Assembly: GCA_035536775.1 (NCBI GenBank)
Contig: DATLNM010000048.1
Location: 1-64,000 of the forward strand
DNA length: 64,000 bases
DNA from: DATLNM01 sp035536775
Lineage (GTDB): Bacteria > Actinomycetota > CADDZG01 > WHSQ01
Direction of reading: 5' to 3'
The translations under genes and the position numbers were made by a program. The first letter of the stretch is position 1. Every line of letters begins with the position of its first letter. Positions 44,202 through 51,851 of this stretch are shown here, in pieces. A model generated the notes under the pieces. That model had not been told where the DNA came from, did no database searches, and was given only the letters and a program-made list of their open reading frames with translations.

Positions 44202-45416
44202 TTAGCAGCGATACAGGCGATAGGCCCGCAGGGCCAACTGAAGTCGCAGCTTGTGCTCGGGATCCCGAAGCGACCATCCCGTCAAACGCTCGATCTGTTT
44301 CAACCGGTAGGTCACGGTGTGGGGATGGGCGAACAGCGCGGCCCCAGCGACCTTCACACTGCCGTCGCTCTCGAAGTAGGCCTCGATGGTTCTGATGAGC
44401 TCACCTTTGCGGCGTTCGTCGTAAGAGATGAGCGGCCCGAGCATCTGGTCGACGAACCTCGACACAAGCGCCGGCTCGATACGGAGGAACCTATATAGAA
44501 GGAGGTCTTCGAAATTAAAGATCCCTCCTGGGAGACCGAGGCCGATCCCGATCTCGAGCGCCTCGCGCGCCTCGAGGTAGGCACGGCGGATCCCCTCCAG
44601 GCCGTGGCCGGGGCCCCCCAGGCCGAATCGCCACTCACCACCGAGCTCTGCGACGAGCTTCTCGGGAACGATGATCGGATCTGCAAACGCATCTGATGGC
44701 AGCAGCGCGATCGTGTGATCGGCCTTCTGGAGCACGATCGGATCTGTGGTCGCCTCGCTGGTTGCGGCCGCCGCCGCAGCCGCGACGGTGGCTTCTTTAC
44801 GGACATCGGACGCCGGCCCCATACCCACGAGAGCCACATAGCTGATCGAGAGGTCATAGCCGAACGTGTGCGCGCGTGAGAGCACCTCTTCGGGGGCGGT
44901 GTCACCTCCGTGGAGGAGGTCGGCGAGGAACTCGCGGCGCGCGCCCTCCTGCTCGCGCACGATGGCGCGTTGCGCCTGGGCGTAAGCCTCCGCGACGGCG
45001 GTCGAGATCTGATCGGTGTACCGAAGCACGGCTTCCGCAAGACCGATCGTCGCCTCCAGCGCGTCACCTGGGTAGGCACGGCACTCCTCCGCAAGGATGT
45101 CCCAACAAACGCGCGACACCGTGCGATACGCATGAAGTACGTCATCGAGGGGGATCCCAGCTTCGGCGCGCCGAGCGCCCACTCTCTCGATAGGCTCGAG
45201 CTCGTCGCGACGGACATCGCGGCCCTCGCTAAGCACCTTGGACAACGCCGCGACGTTCTCACGCACCGCGTCGTTCACATCATCTTTGAGGACTTCGCCG
45301 GCACGGCCGTAGGACGGTACCGCCTCCCAGATCCCCTCCGTGCACCGGACGACGACCTCATCCAGGCGACCGAGGAAGCGGTCGACGATCGACTTCAGGT
45401 CCTTCGATCTAGCCAT
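44202..45416 (-). CDS. PucR/CdaR-type transcriptional regulator
   Basis: Regulator of 404 residues. The first half is an all-helical sensor region. The middle has a degenerate GGDEF-like fold (FGYDLSISYVALVGMG), as in CdaR/PucR proteins. The C-terminal helix-turn-helix shows the family signature VKVAGAALFAHPHTVTYRLKQIERLTGWSLRDPEHKLRLQLALRAYRL. These proteins usually activate catabolic genes (purines, sugar acids, amino acids). Its neighbours are a phosphodiesterase, a DUF302 protein and a formimidoyltransferase, none of which gives a clear target. Its start overlaps the end of the DUF302 gene by 8 bp. Confidence 0.92.
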   Translation of the reverse strand: MARSKDLKSIVDRFLGRLDEVVVRCTEGIWEAVPSYGRAGEVLKDDVNDAVRENVAALSKVLSEGRDVRRDELEPIERVGARRAEAGIPLDDVLHAYRTVSRVCWDILAEECRAYPGDALEATIGLAEAVLRYTDQISTAVAEAYAQAQRAIVREQEGARREFLADLLHGGDTAPEEVLSRAHTFGYDLSISYVALVGMGPASDVRKEATVAAAAAAATSEATTDPIVLQKADHTIALLPSDAFADPIIVPEKLVAELGGEWRFGLGGPGHGLEGIRRAYLEAREALEIGIGLGLPGGIFNFEDLLLYRFLRIEPALVSRFVDQMLGPLISYDERRKGELIRTIEAYFESDGSVKVAGAALFAHPHTVTYRLKQIERLTGWSLRDPEHKLRLQLALRAYRLYRC

Positions 45417-45807
45417 CCGCCGCCCCCGCTACGCGCTCGAGGACACGCGTGATAGCCGAGCGCGCCTCGGAAGCCACGATCTTCGACGACCCGCTGGCGT
45501 TGCCGACCGTGTCTTCTGGATCCAACGCGGCGACCAGTGCTTCCGTGCCGACCTCTTGGACGACGACGTTGCAGGGAAGGTGCAGGGCCATCTGTAACTC
45601 GGAGTCGAGCCGCTCTTCTTTGAGCGCCGAGTTCCAGACGCCCATGAACAGGTACTGGCGCTGGTCTCCGGCCTCCGGCCCCAGCATCCCGCCGACATGC
45701 ATCTCGGACAAGATCGAGAAGCCCTCACCCTTCAGTGCGAGGCGCGTCCGGATGACCGCTTCGTCGTACCCCTCCGGCACGCCCACGCTGTACCCCTCAC
45801 TTTGCAT
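45409..45807 (-). CDS. DUF302 domain protein
   Basis: Protein of 132 residues with one DUF302 domain: EGYSVGVPEGYDEAVIRTRLALKGEGFSILSEMHVGGML near the N-terminus and LPCNVVVQEVGTEALVAALDPEDTV near the C-terminus, where ALDP is a family mark. The biochemical function of DUF302 is unknown. No signal peptide. I chose ATG 45807 (MQSEGYSVGVPEG), preceded by AAAAGG about 5 nt upstream; the in-frame extension upstream would read through the palindromic repeat. It overlaps the PucR gene start by 8 bp. Confidence 0.85.
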   Translation of the reverse strand: MQSEGYSVGVPEGYDEAVIRTRLALKGEGFSILSEMHVGGMLGPEAGDQRQYLFMGVWNSALKEERLDSELQMALHLPCNVVVQEVGTEALVAALDPEDTVGNASGSSKIVASEARSAITRVLERVAGAADG

Positions 45808-45823
45808 ACAAGCCTTTTCCTCT

Positions 45824-45906
45824 GGGCACCAACCTGGCGGGTGGTTGCCCTGCGCCGGCAGGGCGCGACCCTGCCTCTGCGGCGCAATCGTCCAGACGAT
45901 TGCTGG
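45824..45906 (+). repeat. dispersed palindromic repeat, copy B
   Basis: About 83 bp with the same plan as copy A: CACCAACC-TGGC-GGGTGGTTG, then CTGCCTCTGCGGCGCAATCGTC and CAGACGATTG. It fills the short divergent space between the DUF302 gene and the formimidoyltransferase gene, and so lies very close to both start sites. Confidence 0.7.
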
Positions 45907-45922
45907 ACTACGGTACCCCCCC

Positions 45923-46792
45923 ATGCCGTTGCTCGCGATACCGAACGTGTCCGAAGGTCGAAGCCAGGAAGCTATCGACGGATACGCGCATGCCGTCGTG
46001 GAGCATGGAGCGCGCATCCTCGACATCCACTCGGACCGGGCGCACAACAGGTCCGTGTTCACCATCACCGGTGAGGCCATGGCCTTGGTGGATGCGATGG
46101 TCGAGCTCGCGCGGGAGGCATCGTCGATAGACCTGACCGAGCATGACGGGGTCCACCCGCGGCTCGGCGGTCTGGACGTCTGTCCGATAGTCCCGCTTCA
46201 CGAGGAGATGTCCGAAGCCGTCATGGTGGCTCGAGCCATCGGCACGAGGATCGGGACCGAGGTCGGCTTGCCCGTCTACCTCTACGGTGAGGCGGCGACC
46301 CGGTCCGAGAGCAAAGAGCTCCCCGACATCCGCCGAGGTGGCCTGGCCGGTGTGATCAAACGCGCGGCTGAGGGATCAGGGCCCGATCGCGGTGCCTCGG
46401 TTCCCGACGCCACGCGTGGGGTGGTGTGCGTGGGCGCTCGGGGCCCGCTGATCGCGTTCAACGTCTGGCTGAATTGCTCGGCCCAGGAAGCTGCCGCAAT
46501 CGCGTCGGAGATTCGCGGAGCTGAAGACCTTCCCGGAGTCCGCGCGCTCGGGTTCGCGATCGCAGCGGACTCGTTGAGTCAGGTGTCCATGAACCTCGTG
46601 ACCCCCGAGGTCACCGGGATAGACGCCGTCTTCGAGCGAGTCGCGGAGCTTGCCGCGACGGCCGGCATCACGATCCGAGGAAGTGAGATCGTCGGTCTCC
46701 TCGAAGCGCGTTTCCTCCCCGATCCGGAACGCGCAGCGGCCCGGGCCTTGATCAGCCCGGGCCGCTCACTTGACGCCGTTCTGAAGAGCTAG
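45923..46792 (+). CDS. glutamate formimidoyltransferase
   Basis: Enzyme of 289 residues that moves the formimino group from formimino-glutamate to tetrahydrofolate in histidine breakdown. Family blocks are LLAIPNVSEGRSQEAIDGYA at the N-terminus, ILDIHSDRAHNRSVFTITG, HDGVHPRLGGLDVCPIVPL, and GLPVYLYGEAATR. It is the single-domain bacterial form: the cyclodeaminase domain of animal FTCD is absent. No other histidine-degradation gene is nearby. ATG 45923 has TACGGT ending 8 nt upstream and no ribosome binding site (leaderless type). The stop shares CTAG with the convergent histone-like gene. Confidence 0.93.
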   Translation: MPLLAIPNVSEGRSQEAIDGYAHAVVEHGARILDIHSDRAHNRSVFTITGEAMALVDAMVELAREASSIDLTEHDGVHPRLGGLDVCPIVPLHEEMSEAVMVARAIGTRIGTEVGLPVYLYGEAATRSESKELPDIRRGGLAGVIKRAAEGSGPDRGASVPDATRGVVCVGARGPLIAFNVWLNCSAQEAAAIASEIRGAEDLPGVRALGFAIAADSLSQVSMNLVTPEVTGIDAVFERVAELAATAGITIRGSEIVGLLEARFLPDPERAAARALISPGRSLDAVLKS

Positions 46793-47316
46793 CGCTTCGC
46801 AGTCGTCTTACGACGCGTGGTCTTGCGTGCTGCAGGCTTGCGAGCCGCGGTCTTCCGACCGGTCGACTTACGAGCCACGCCGGACCCTCTGGCCGAAGTC
46901 TTCTTGCGACCCGTGGTCTTGCGGCCGGTGGTCTTCCGACCCGTGGCCTTCTTCCGGCCGGTCGTCTTACGAGCGACGCCCGAACCTCTGGCCGAAGTCT
47001 TCTTCCGACCCGTGGCCTTCTTCCGGCCAGTCGTCTTGCGTGCAGCCGTCTTCCGACCCGTAGTCTTCCGGGCGGTCGACTTGCGGGCGGTGGTCTTCCG
47101 CGCCGTTGCCTTCTTGCGTGCCGCCGGCTTCTTGCGAGCGGTCGTCTTGCGTGCCGCCGGCTTCTTCCGGGCGGTCGTCTTGCGCGCCGCTGTCTTGCGA
47201 GCGGTGCTCTTGCGCGCCGCTGTCTTCCTCGCGGCAGGCTTGCGAGCTGTGCTCTTCCGTGCAGTCGTCTTACGCGCCGCGCTCTTCTTGCGACCAGTGG
47301 TCTTCTTTACTGCCAA
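46789..47316 (-). CDS. Lys/Arg/Ala/Thr-repeat histone-like DNA-binding protein
   Basis: Protein of 175 residues made nearly wholly of short basic repeats such as ARKTTARK, ARKPAARK, GRKKATGRK and GRKTTGRK, with two copies of KKTSARGSGVARK. It resembles eukaryotic histone H1 tails and the C-terminal tails of actinobacterial HupB, but has no globular HU domain. Very likely it coats nucleic acid by charge. I take TTG 47316 (MAVKKTTGRKK) because a perfect GGGAGGT lies 7 nt upstream; GTG 47325 would overlap that site. The coding DNA is a degenerate tandem array. Its TAG stop shares CTAG with the neighbouring gene. Confidence 0.85.
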   Translation of the reverse strand: MAVKKTTGRKKSAARKTTARKSTARKPAARKTAARKSTARKTAARKTTARKKPAARKTTARKKPAARKKATARKTTARKSTARKTTGRKTAARKTTGRKKATGRKKTSARGSGVARKTTGRKKATGRKTTGRKTTGRKKTSARGSGVARKSTGRKTAARKPAARKTTRRKTTAKR

Positions 47317-47427
47317 CTGCGGCACCTCCCATCCCTCTCTTCGACGAGATCGGATGGACCTCGTCTGCCCCTCTCGATGATGCGCGTCGTGCGAAGTGAA
47401 ACGCGTTCCGCGACACCGAGACTTCTC

Positions 47428-47453
47428 TTGAATGCACACAAACGCGCATTCAA
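47428..47453. promoter_or_regulatory. 8-bp inverted repeat upstream of the histone-like gene
   Basis: TTGAATGC (47428-47435) and GCATTCAA (47446-47453) are perfect inverted repeats separated by 10 bp, in an AT-richer stretch about 110 bp before the histone-like start. The size suits a dimeric repressor or activator site. No regulator is known. Confidence 0.4.
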
Positions 47454-47545
47454 CAAGTAATTAGGCAATATTTATTCGCGAGGTGCAAGCATTGTCGGCA
47501 TTAATCCCGACACGTGGAAACGATCGCGATCGACAACGATGATCG

Positions 47546-47818
47546 CTATGACGCGGCGCGCAGTGTGCGAACAGTGCGCTCCTTGCGCAGACGACGACGC
47601 TCGCGCTCGGACGTTCCTCCCCAGATACCGAACTGTTCCTTGTTGTTCAACGCGTACTCGAGACACTGCGCGCTTACCGCGCAGTTGTTGCACACCGAAC
47701 GCGCAGCCTTCGAAGAGCCGCCGCGTTCGGGAAAGAAGATCTCGGGCTCGACCTCCGCGCAGCGCGCGTGGGTCTGCCATTCGACAGGCTGAAGAAGTTT
47801 CGTAGTGATGCGTTGCAT
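47546..47818 (-). CDS. WhiB family iron-sulfur transcriptional regulator
   Basis: Small regulator of 90 residues. The four Cys ligands of the [4Fe-4S] cluster are arranged as in WhiB proteins: HARCAEVEPEIFFP, then CNNCAVSAQC. The beta-turn GIWGG and the basic DNA-contacting end RERRRLRKERT follow. WhiB-like proteins are almost confined to actinobacteria and bind the housekeeping sigma factor to act on target promoters. I chose ATG 47818 (MQRITTKLLQPVEW). No closely linked target is evident. It is one of the strongest taxonomic marks in the window. Confidence 0.95.
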   Translation of the reverse strand: MQRITTKLLQPVEWQTHARCAEVEPEIFFPERGGSSKAARSVCNNCAVSAQCLEYALNNKEQFGIWGGTSERERRRLRKERTVRTLRAAS

Positions 47819-48040
47819 GAGCCCCCGGCCTTTCTCTTGCCGCTCCCCGTCACCGCCGATGCGAGGCGTCACCACTCCAAAAGGATCTCTGGATGAACTC
47901 AGAAATCGCCCCCCGAAACTGGCCTCGACTCTTTGTTCCGGCCCCTGTTCCGGCAAATCACATCTTTGTGATTCTAAAGATGTAATTCCAAGCGCGCAAT
48001 AGGCCTGACCTGGCACTTTGCGCGCGGGCGCGCCGCGCGC

Positions 48041-48391
48041 CTAGGAAACCGCAGTGCGCGAGATGAGCTCGGTGATGGTCCGCGCGAGGTCCGCGGTGCC
48101 GATCGGCTTCGTGCACACCGCGCTTGCACCGGCTTGCCGGGCAAGCCAGCCGTCTTGTATCCGATCGATCAACATCAGCACCGGGACATCGCGCAACCGG
48201 TCATCCGCACGCAGATCCCTACAGAGAGCGAACCCTCCCGCGCTGCCGGTCTGGAGATCGACGATCATCGCGATCGGAACGATGTCGCGCAGCTTCGCCC
48301 AAGCCGCGCGAGCATCTTCGGCGACAATCGTTGCGAGGCCTGATGAAAGGGCGTACTCGGCTTCGATAGCGAGCGCCGGCTCATCCGTCAC
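48041..48391 (-). CDS. receiver-domain-like protein, N-terminus uncertain
   Basis: Protein of about 116 residues resembling a two-component receiver. The phospho-accepting Asp may be in AMIVDLQTGSAGGFALCRDLR, and the conserved Lys in AVCTKPIG. The usual Thr/Ser strand is VLMLIDR, which lacks the hydroxyl residue. GTG 48391 leaves out most of the first beta strand. Upstream codons in frame (GIILAVTDEP) would restore it, but no good start codon was found, so the true start is unclear. It lacks an output domain. It follows the zinc-ribbon gene by 29 bp. Confidence 0.6.
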   Translation of the reverse strand: MTDEPALAIEAEYALSSGLATIVAEDARAAWAKLRDIVPIAMIVDLQTGSAGGFALCRDLRADDRLRDVPVLMLIDRIQDGWLARQAGASAVCTKPIGTADLARTITELISRTAVS

Positions 48392-48420
48392 GGCGAGGAT
48401 GATGCCGGAAGGGACGCCGT

Positions 48421-48714
48421 CTATCCCTTCACCTTCTGCATCTCGTGAGAGCGAACCTCTTCAGCCAGCGTCCTCAGCAGCCCTTCGATATCGATGTCAA
48501 ATCCTGTCTCCATCGACTGCAGACGTCCCAGAGATTGGACGAAACGCGCCCCCGCCTCTTCTGCCTCCCCCACCGTTGGTACGAGAACCGTCGAATAGTG
48601 CCGCGCGAAATGGGCGCCACAGAAAGGGCAGCGGCCCGGCGCATCGGAATCCGCGCCGATCTGCGTGAGCAGGAAGTTACGGCTGCAGGTGTCGCACGTG
48701 GCCTCGATGTTCAT
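48421..48714 (-). CDS. small zinc-ribbon protein
   Basis: Protein of 97 residues. The N-terminal half has two Cys pairs in a zinc-ribbon arrangement: ATCDTCSRNFLL (CxxC) and GRCPFCGAHF (CxxC). The C-terminal half is helical and acidic (EEAGARFVQSLGRLQSMETGFDIDIEGLLRTLAEEVRSHEM). An excellent ribosome binding site (AAGGAGGAGAC) precedes ATG 48714. It is co-oriented with the receiver-like gene, and the two may be a small signalling or regulatory pair. No family name is recognised. Confidence 0.78.
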   Translation of the reverse strand: MNIEATCDTCSRNFLLTQIGADSDAPGRCPFCGAHFARHYSTVLVPTVGEAEEAGARFVQSLGRLQSMETGFDIDIEGLLRTLAEEVRSHEMQKVKG

Positions 48715-48801
48715 GTCTCCTCCTTGATGTAGTCCACTCAATATATATAGGCCGGAGCGAGCGATCGGCTCGGCTCCGCCGGGTGCAGAGCCGTTTCATT
48801 T

Positions 48802-48870
48802 GACGATCGCGTGCAGAGGCAGCCCACAGGGCTGCCGTCGCAGCGCAACCACCCGCTAGGTGGGTTGCGC
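48802..48870 (-). repeat. dispersed palindromic repeat, copy C
   Basis: About 69 bp on the minus strand with the same order of blocks as copies A and B: GCAACCCACC-TAGC-GGGTGGTTGC, then GGCTGCCTCTGC and GCGATCGTC. It lies about 110 bp before the start of the first His-rich beta-helix gene. Confidence 0.65.
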
Positions 48871-48977
48871 GAAGCGAATAAACGAGCGATCGCCCTCTTC
48901 CCGTTACCGGCCCCCTCATCAGCCGTAGAAAGTAGTGGCAGAGCGAAGCAGGCTGCGGTTCGGAAGAGGAGGGCACG

Positions 48978-50318
48978 ATGTTCCAACGTCGCAAGCGGCG
49001 TGTACGTCTGGGCTTCTTTGCGGTTCTCGCGCTGGCGGTAGCCATGCTAGCGCCGGCGATCCCAGCGGGGGCAGATGAGCCTCTAGGTGCCGCCGGCCCT
49101 CAACAGCGAGAAGACATCTTCATCGACAAGAACCGGGAGTTCGACCCCGCGCACGGGGTTGTCTCGGGTTCCGGGACCGCGTCCGACCCCTACGTGATCT
49201 CCGGGTGGAATCTGCGAACCGTCTACATCAAGGACACCAGCAAGCACGTCAAGATCGTGAACAACAACATCGCCGGTGAGCTCGTCCTCGACTGGATCGG
49301 TGATGGAGTCACCGTTCGGAACAACCACATCGGTGACCTCCGCGTGAACCAGAACGTGCCGCGCAAGGGTGACATGACGAGCGGTCTCATCTCCGACAAC
49401 GAGATCGGTGTGGTCGGCCAGCTTCGCCACTGGGACGGCGTGTTCGAGAACAACGTTGTCGGGACGCAAGAGAACATGTTGCAGTTCCCGGGGTTCCAAG
49501 CCATGAATTTCGATGGCTTCAACGGCGGGCGCGTCCAGAACAACACCTTCTACGGCTACGTGGACTCGACCCTGCATGGCCATCACCACAGCTCGAGCTT
49601 CGACGAGGAAGTGATCAGCCACTATCACGGTAAGGAAGAGGCTCATCACGACATGGCCGGGATGATGGTCGATCACTCGCAGCGCTACCACCGTGTGTAC
49701 ATCCGCAACAACACGATCCACAGCACCAACTACTTCGCGCTGCGCTACAACGACATCGGCCACCAGGCCAACGACCGCACCGCGGCCTCCGAGACCAATA
49801 AGGAGCTCAACAAGCCCCACATGCACTACACGAAGGTTTTCATGACCGGCAACAAGCTCGTCGGATCGGGCCTGATGGTCGACGTGTTCAATGCCAAGGA
49901 CAAAGAGGTCCACCTCGGGACCGCCACCGGCGCCGTCCTGATCAAGGACAACAACATCACCCTGGCGCGAGACACCTTCCAGTTTTTCAGCCGCCTCGTT
50001 GGCATCGGGGTCTTCGCCGCTGAGGACGTCATGGTCGACATCGTCGGCAACAAGGTCACCGGCGTCCGCAACGACGAGGCGATGCCGGGCCAGGAATGGC
50101 TCGAGCAGCCGTCAGTCGGCATCCAGCTGCAGCAGATAGACAAGGCGAACCTAAGTCTGATCAACAACACGCTGACTCAGCATGGGGTCGGTGTCGAAGC
50201 GTCGTTCTTCACGAAGTCCGTTGATTGGGTGATCAAAGGTCTCAAGACCAGCGCCGTAGACCAACCCATCTACTACGACGGCAACAACGTACCGAACCCG
50301 CCCGAGGAACAGCCCTAG
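48978..50318 (+). CDS. secreted His-rich right-handed beta-helix protein, copy 1
   Basis: Exported protein of 446 residues. After a signal peptide (RVRLGFFAVLALAVAMLAPAIPAGADE) it has the repeat pattern of a right-handed parallel beta-helix: SGWNLRTVYIKD, VKIVNNNIAGELVL, VTVRNNHIGDLRV, GLISDNEIGVV, RVQNNTFYGYV, VYIRNNTIHS, VFMTGNKLVGSG and AVLIKDNNITL. A loop at residues 200-238 is very rich in His (H200, H202-204, H215, H217, H223, H224, H233, H238), which suggests metal binding. No catalytic residues of pectate lyases are evident. Ribosome binding site GAGGAGGG before ATG 48978. It is followed by a terminator and a full-length paralogue. Confidence 0.85.
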   Translation: MFQRRKRRVRLGFFAVLALAVAMLAPAIPAGADEPLGAAGPQQREDIFIDKNREFDPAHGVVSGSGTASDPYVISGWNLRTVYIKDTSKHVKIVNNNIAGELVLDWIGDGVTVRNNHIGDLRVNQNVPRKGDMTSGLISDNEIGVVGQLRHWDGVFENNVVGTQENMLQFPGFQAMNFDGFNGGRVQNNTFYGYVDSTLHGHHHSSSFDEEVISHYHGKEEAHHDMAGMMVDHSQRYHRVYIRNNTIHSTNYFALRYNDIGHQANDRTAASETNKELNKPHMHYTKVFMTGNKLVGSGLMVDVFNAKDKEVHLGTATGAVLIKDNNITLARDTFQFFSRLVGIGVFAAEDVMVDIVGNKVTGVRNDEAMPGQEWLEQPSVGIQLQQIDKANLSLINNTLTQHGVGVEASFFTKSVDWVIKGLKTSAVDQPIYYDGNNVPNPPEEQP

Positions 50319-50344
50319 TCCACGAGCGGGAGCTGCACCCCCAA

Positions 50345-50380
50345 GAGAAGCGGTCGCCCTTGCCCGGGCGGCCGCTTCTC
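50345..50380 (+). terminator. terminator between the two beta-helix genes
   Basis: A hairpin with outer stem GAGAAGCGG/CCGCTTCTC (50345-50353 with 50372-50380) and an inner GC stem is followed by GATTTCGG. It lies 26 bp after the first beta-helix gene, so the two paralogues are probably transcribed separately. Confidence 0.78.
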
Positions 50381-50492
50381 GATTTCGGGAGGTGTTGGGC
50401 GACCGGCATGGAAGGAATCGGCTTATCTGGGTAGAAAGCTCACATATCCCACCCCGGAGCAGCGGTGGCGCTGCATGACGGAGGAGAGCAGG

Positions 50493-51851
50493 ATGACGAA
50501 GCCAGTACGCGCTGGGATGGTTCTCACCATCGTCGTGGCACTAGCGGGAGCCCTGCTTCTCCCCGCGGCGCCCGCCGCAGCGAAGCCAGGAGCTCCAAGC
50601 CACGCTCCGTTCGAGAAGCGCGACAACATCCGTATCACCAAGAACGAGGAGTTCACCGCCGAGAACGGCGTTCGATCGGGGTCCGGAACCGTTGCCGACC
50701 CCTATGTCATCTCGGGGTGGGACCTGAACCGTGTCGAGATCAAAGACACGAGCGCGGTGTACTCCTTCGTCGACAACCACGTGCGGGGCCAAGTGATCCT
50801 CAACTGGACGGGACCGGGCCTGGTGATGCAGCGGAACACGGTCAACGACCTGCGCGTGAACCAGAACGTTAGACGCACGGGCGATATGACTAGCGGCATC
50901 ATCTCCAACAACATCTTCGGAATCGTCGGCCAACTGCGTCATTTCGACGGGTTCTTCGAGATGAACAGGGTCGGAGCCCCGGGAACTGAGTCGCAGCGGG
51001 CCGTGAACTTCGACGGCTTCAACGGCGCCTACTTCCGCTACAACACCCTCTACGGCTACCTCGAGGCTCGGCTCCACGGACACCACCACAGCTCGAGCTT
51101 CGAGGACGACGAGGTCAGCCACTACCACGGACCCGCGGGCCATCACCCGCCTGAATCCGGTGAGCCACCCGCTCCGATGGAGGACGGGATGGACCATTCG
51201 CAGCGCTACCACCGCGTCTTCATCCACGACAACGACATCCACAGCACCACGACCTACGCGCTTCGTTACACGGACACCAACCACGCCGCCAACGACCGCA
51301 CGGCGGCCTCGGAGCAGAACCCAAAGCTCAACGACCCGCACATCCACTACACGCGTGTCTTCATCGAGAACAACGACCTGATCGGCTCCGGACTGTGGAT
51401 CGACGTCTTCAACGCCGTCGACAAGCAGAAGCACCAAGGAACCACCCGAGGGCTGGTCGATGTACGCAACAACACCATCTCTGTAGGCCGGGAAGGATCG
51501 TTCCCGCTGTTCCCCCCGCAGTTCCAGGGGATCGTGGTTCAGAAGGCTGTCGATATGACCGTGAACATCGCCGACAACGAGATCACCGGGCCGCCTGAGG
51601 ACGACAGCATGCTCGCGAGCGCCGGACGGATGTTCGAGTCACCGACCGTCGGGATCCAGCTGCGCGACCTCGACACTGGTGAGATCTTCATCGAGCGCAA
51701 CTCGATCTACCGATACGACATCGGTGTCGAAGCGGCGCGTTTCACCGCCTCGGTGCGGTGGGTGATATCCGACCTAAAGACGAAGAGCGTAGGCCGCGCG
51801 GTCGAGTACGACCCCAACAACGTCCCGAACGAGCCCGAACAACGCCCCTAG
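50493..51851 (+). CDS. secreted His-rich right-handed beta-helix protein, copy 2
   Basis: Exported protein of 452 residues that aligns end to end with copy 1, including RVNQNVRRTGDMTSG, the His loop (RLHGHHHSSSFEDDEVSHYHGPAGHHPP...MDHSQRYHRVF) and the C-terminal NNVPNEPEQRP. It has its own signal peptide (VRAGMVLTIVVALAGALLLPAAPAAA). I chose ATG 50493 because GGAGGAG lies 6 nt upstream; ATG 50475 precedes that site. Copy 2 has a longer Pro/Gly stretch in the His loop. The pair is clearly a tandem duplication. A metal-linked surface or polymer-binding role is inferred, not shown. Confidence 0.85.
   Translation: MTKPVRAGMVLTIVVALAGALLLPAAPAAAKPGAPSHAPFEKRDNIRITKNEEFTAENGVRSGSGTVADPYVISGWDLNRVEIKDTSAVYSFVDNHVRGQVILNWTGPGLVMQRNTVNDLRVNQNVRRTGDMTSGIISNNIFGIVGQLRHFDGFFEMNRVGAPGTESQRAVNFDGFNGAYFRYNTLYGYLEARLHGHHHSSSFEDDEVSHYHGPAGHHPPESGEPPAPMEDGMDHSQRYHRVFIHDNDIHSTTTYALRYTDTNHAANDRTAASEQNPKLNDPHIHYTRVFIENNDLIGSGLWIDVFNAVDKQKHQGTTRGLVDVRNNTISVGREGSFPLFPPQFQGIVVQKAVDMTVNIADNEITGPPEDDSMLASAGRMFESPTVGIQLRDLDTGEIFIERNSIYRYDIGVEAARFTASVRWVISDLKTKSVGRAVEYDPNNVPNEPEQRP

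Noticed and set aside
46817..47380. Plus-strand ORF of 187 residues rich in Val, Leu, Arg, Ala.
   Set aside because: Antisense of the basic repeat protein; the minus frame has a strong ribosome binding site and sensible protein.
47493..47512. Inverted repeat TGTCGG/CCGACA after the WhiB gene.
   Set aside because: It is upstream of the histone-like terminator side in the wrong place to end WhiB (stop 47546 is at the other end), short and without a T-run.
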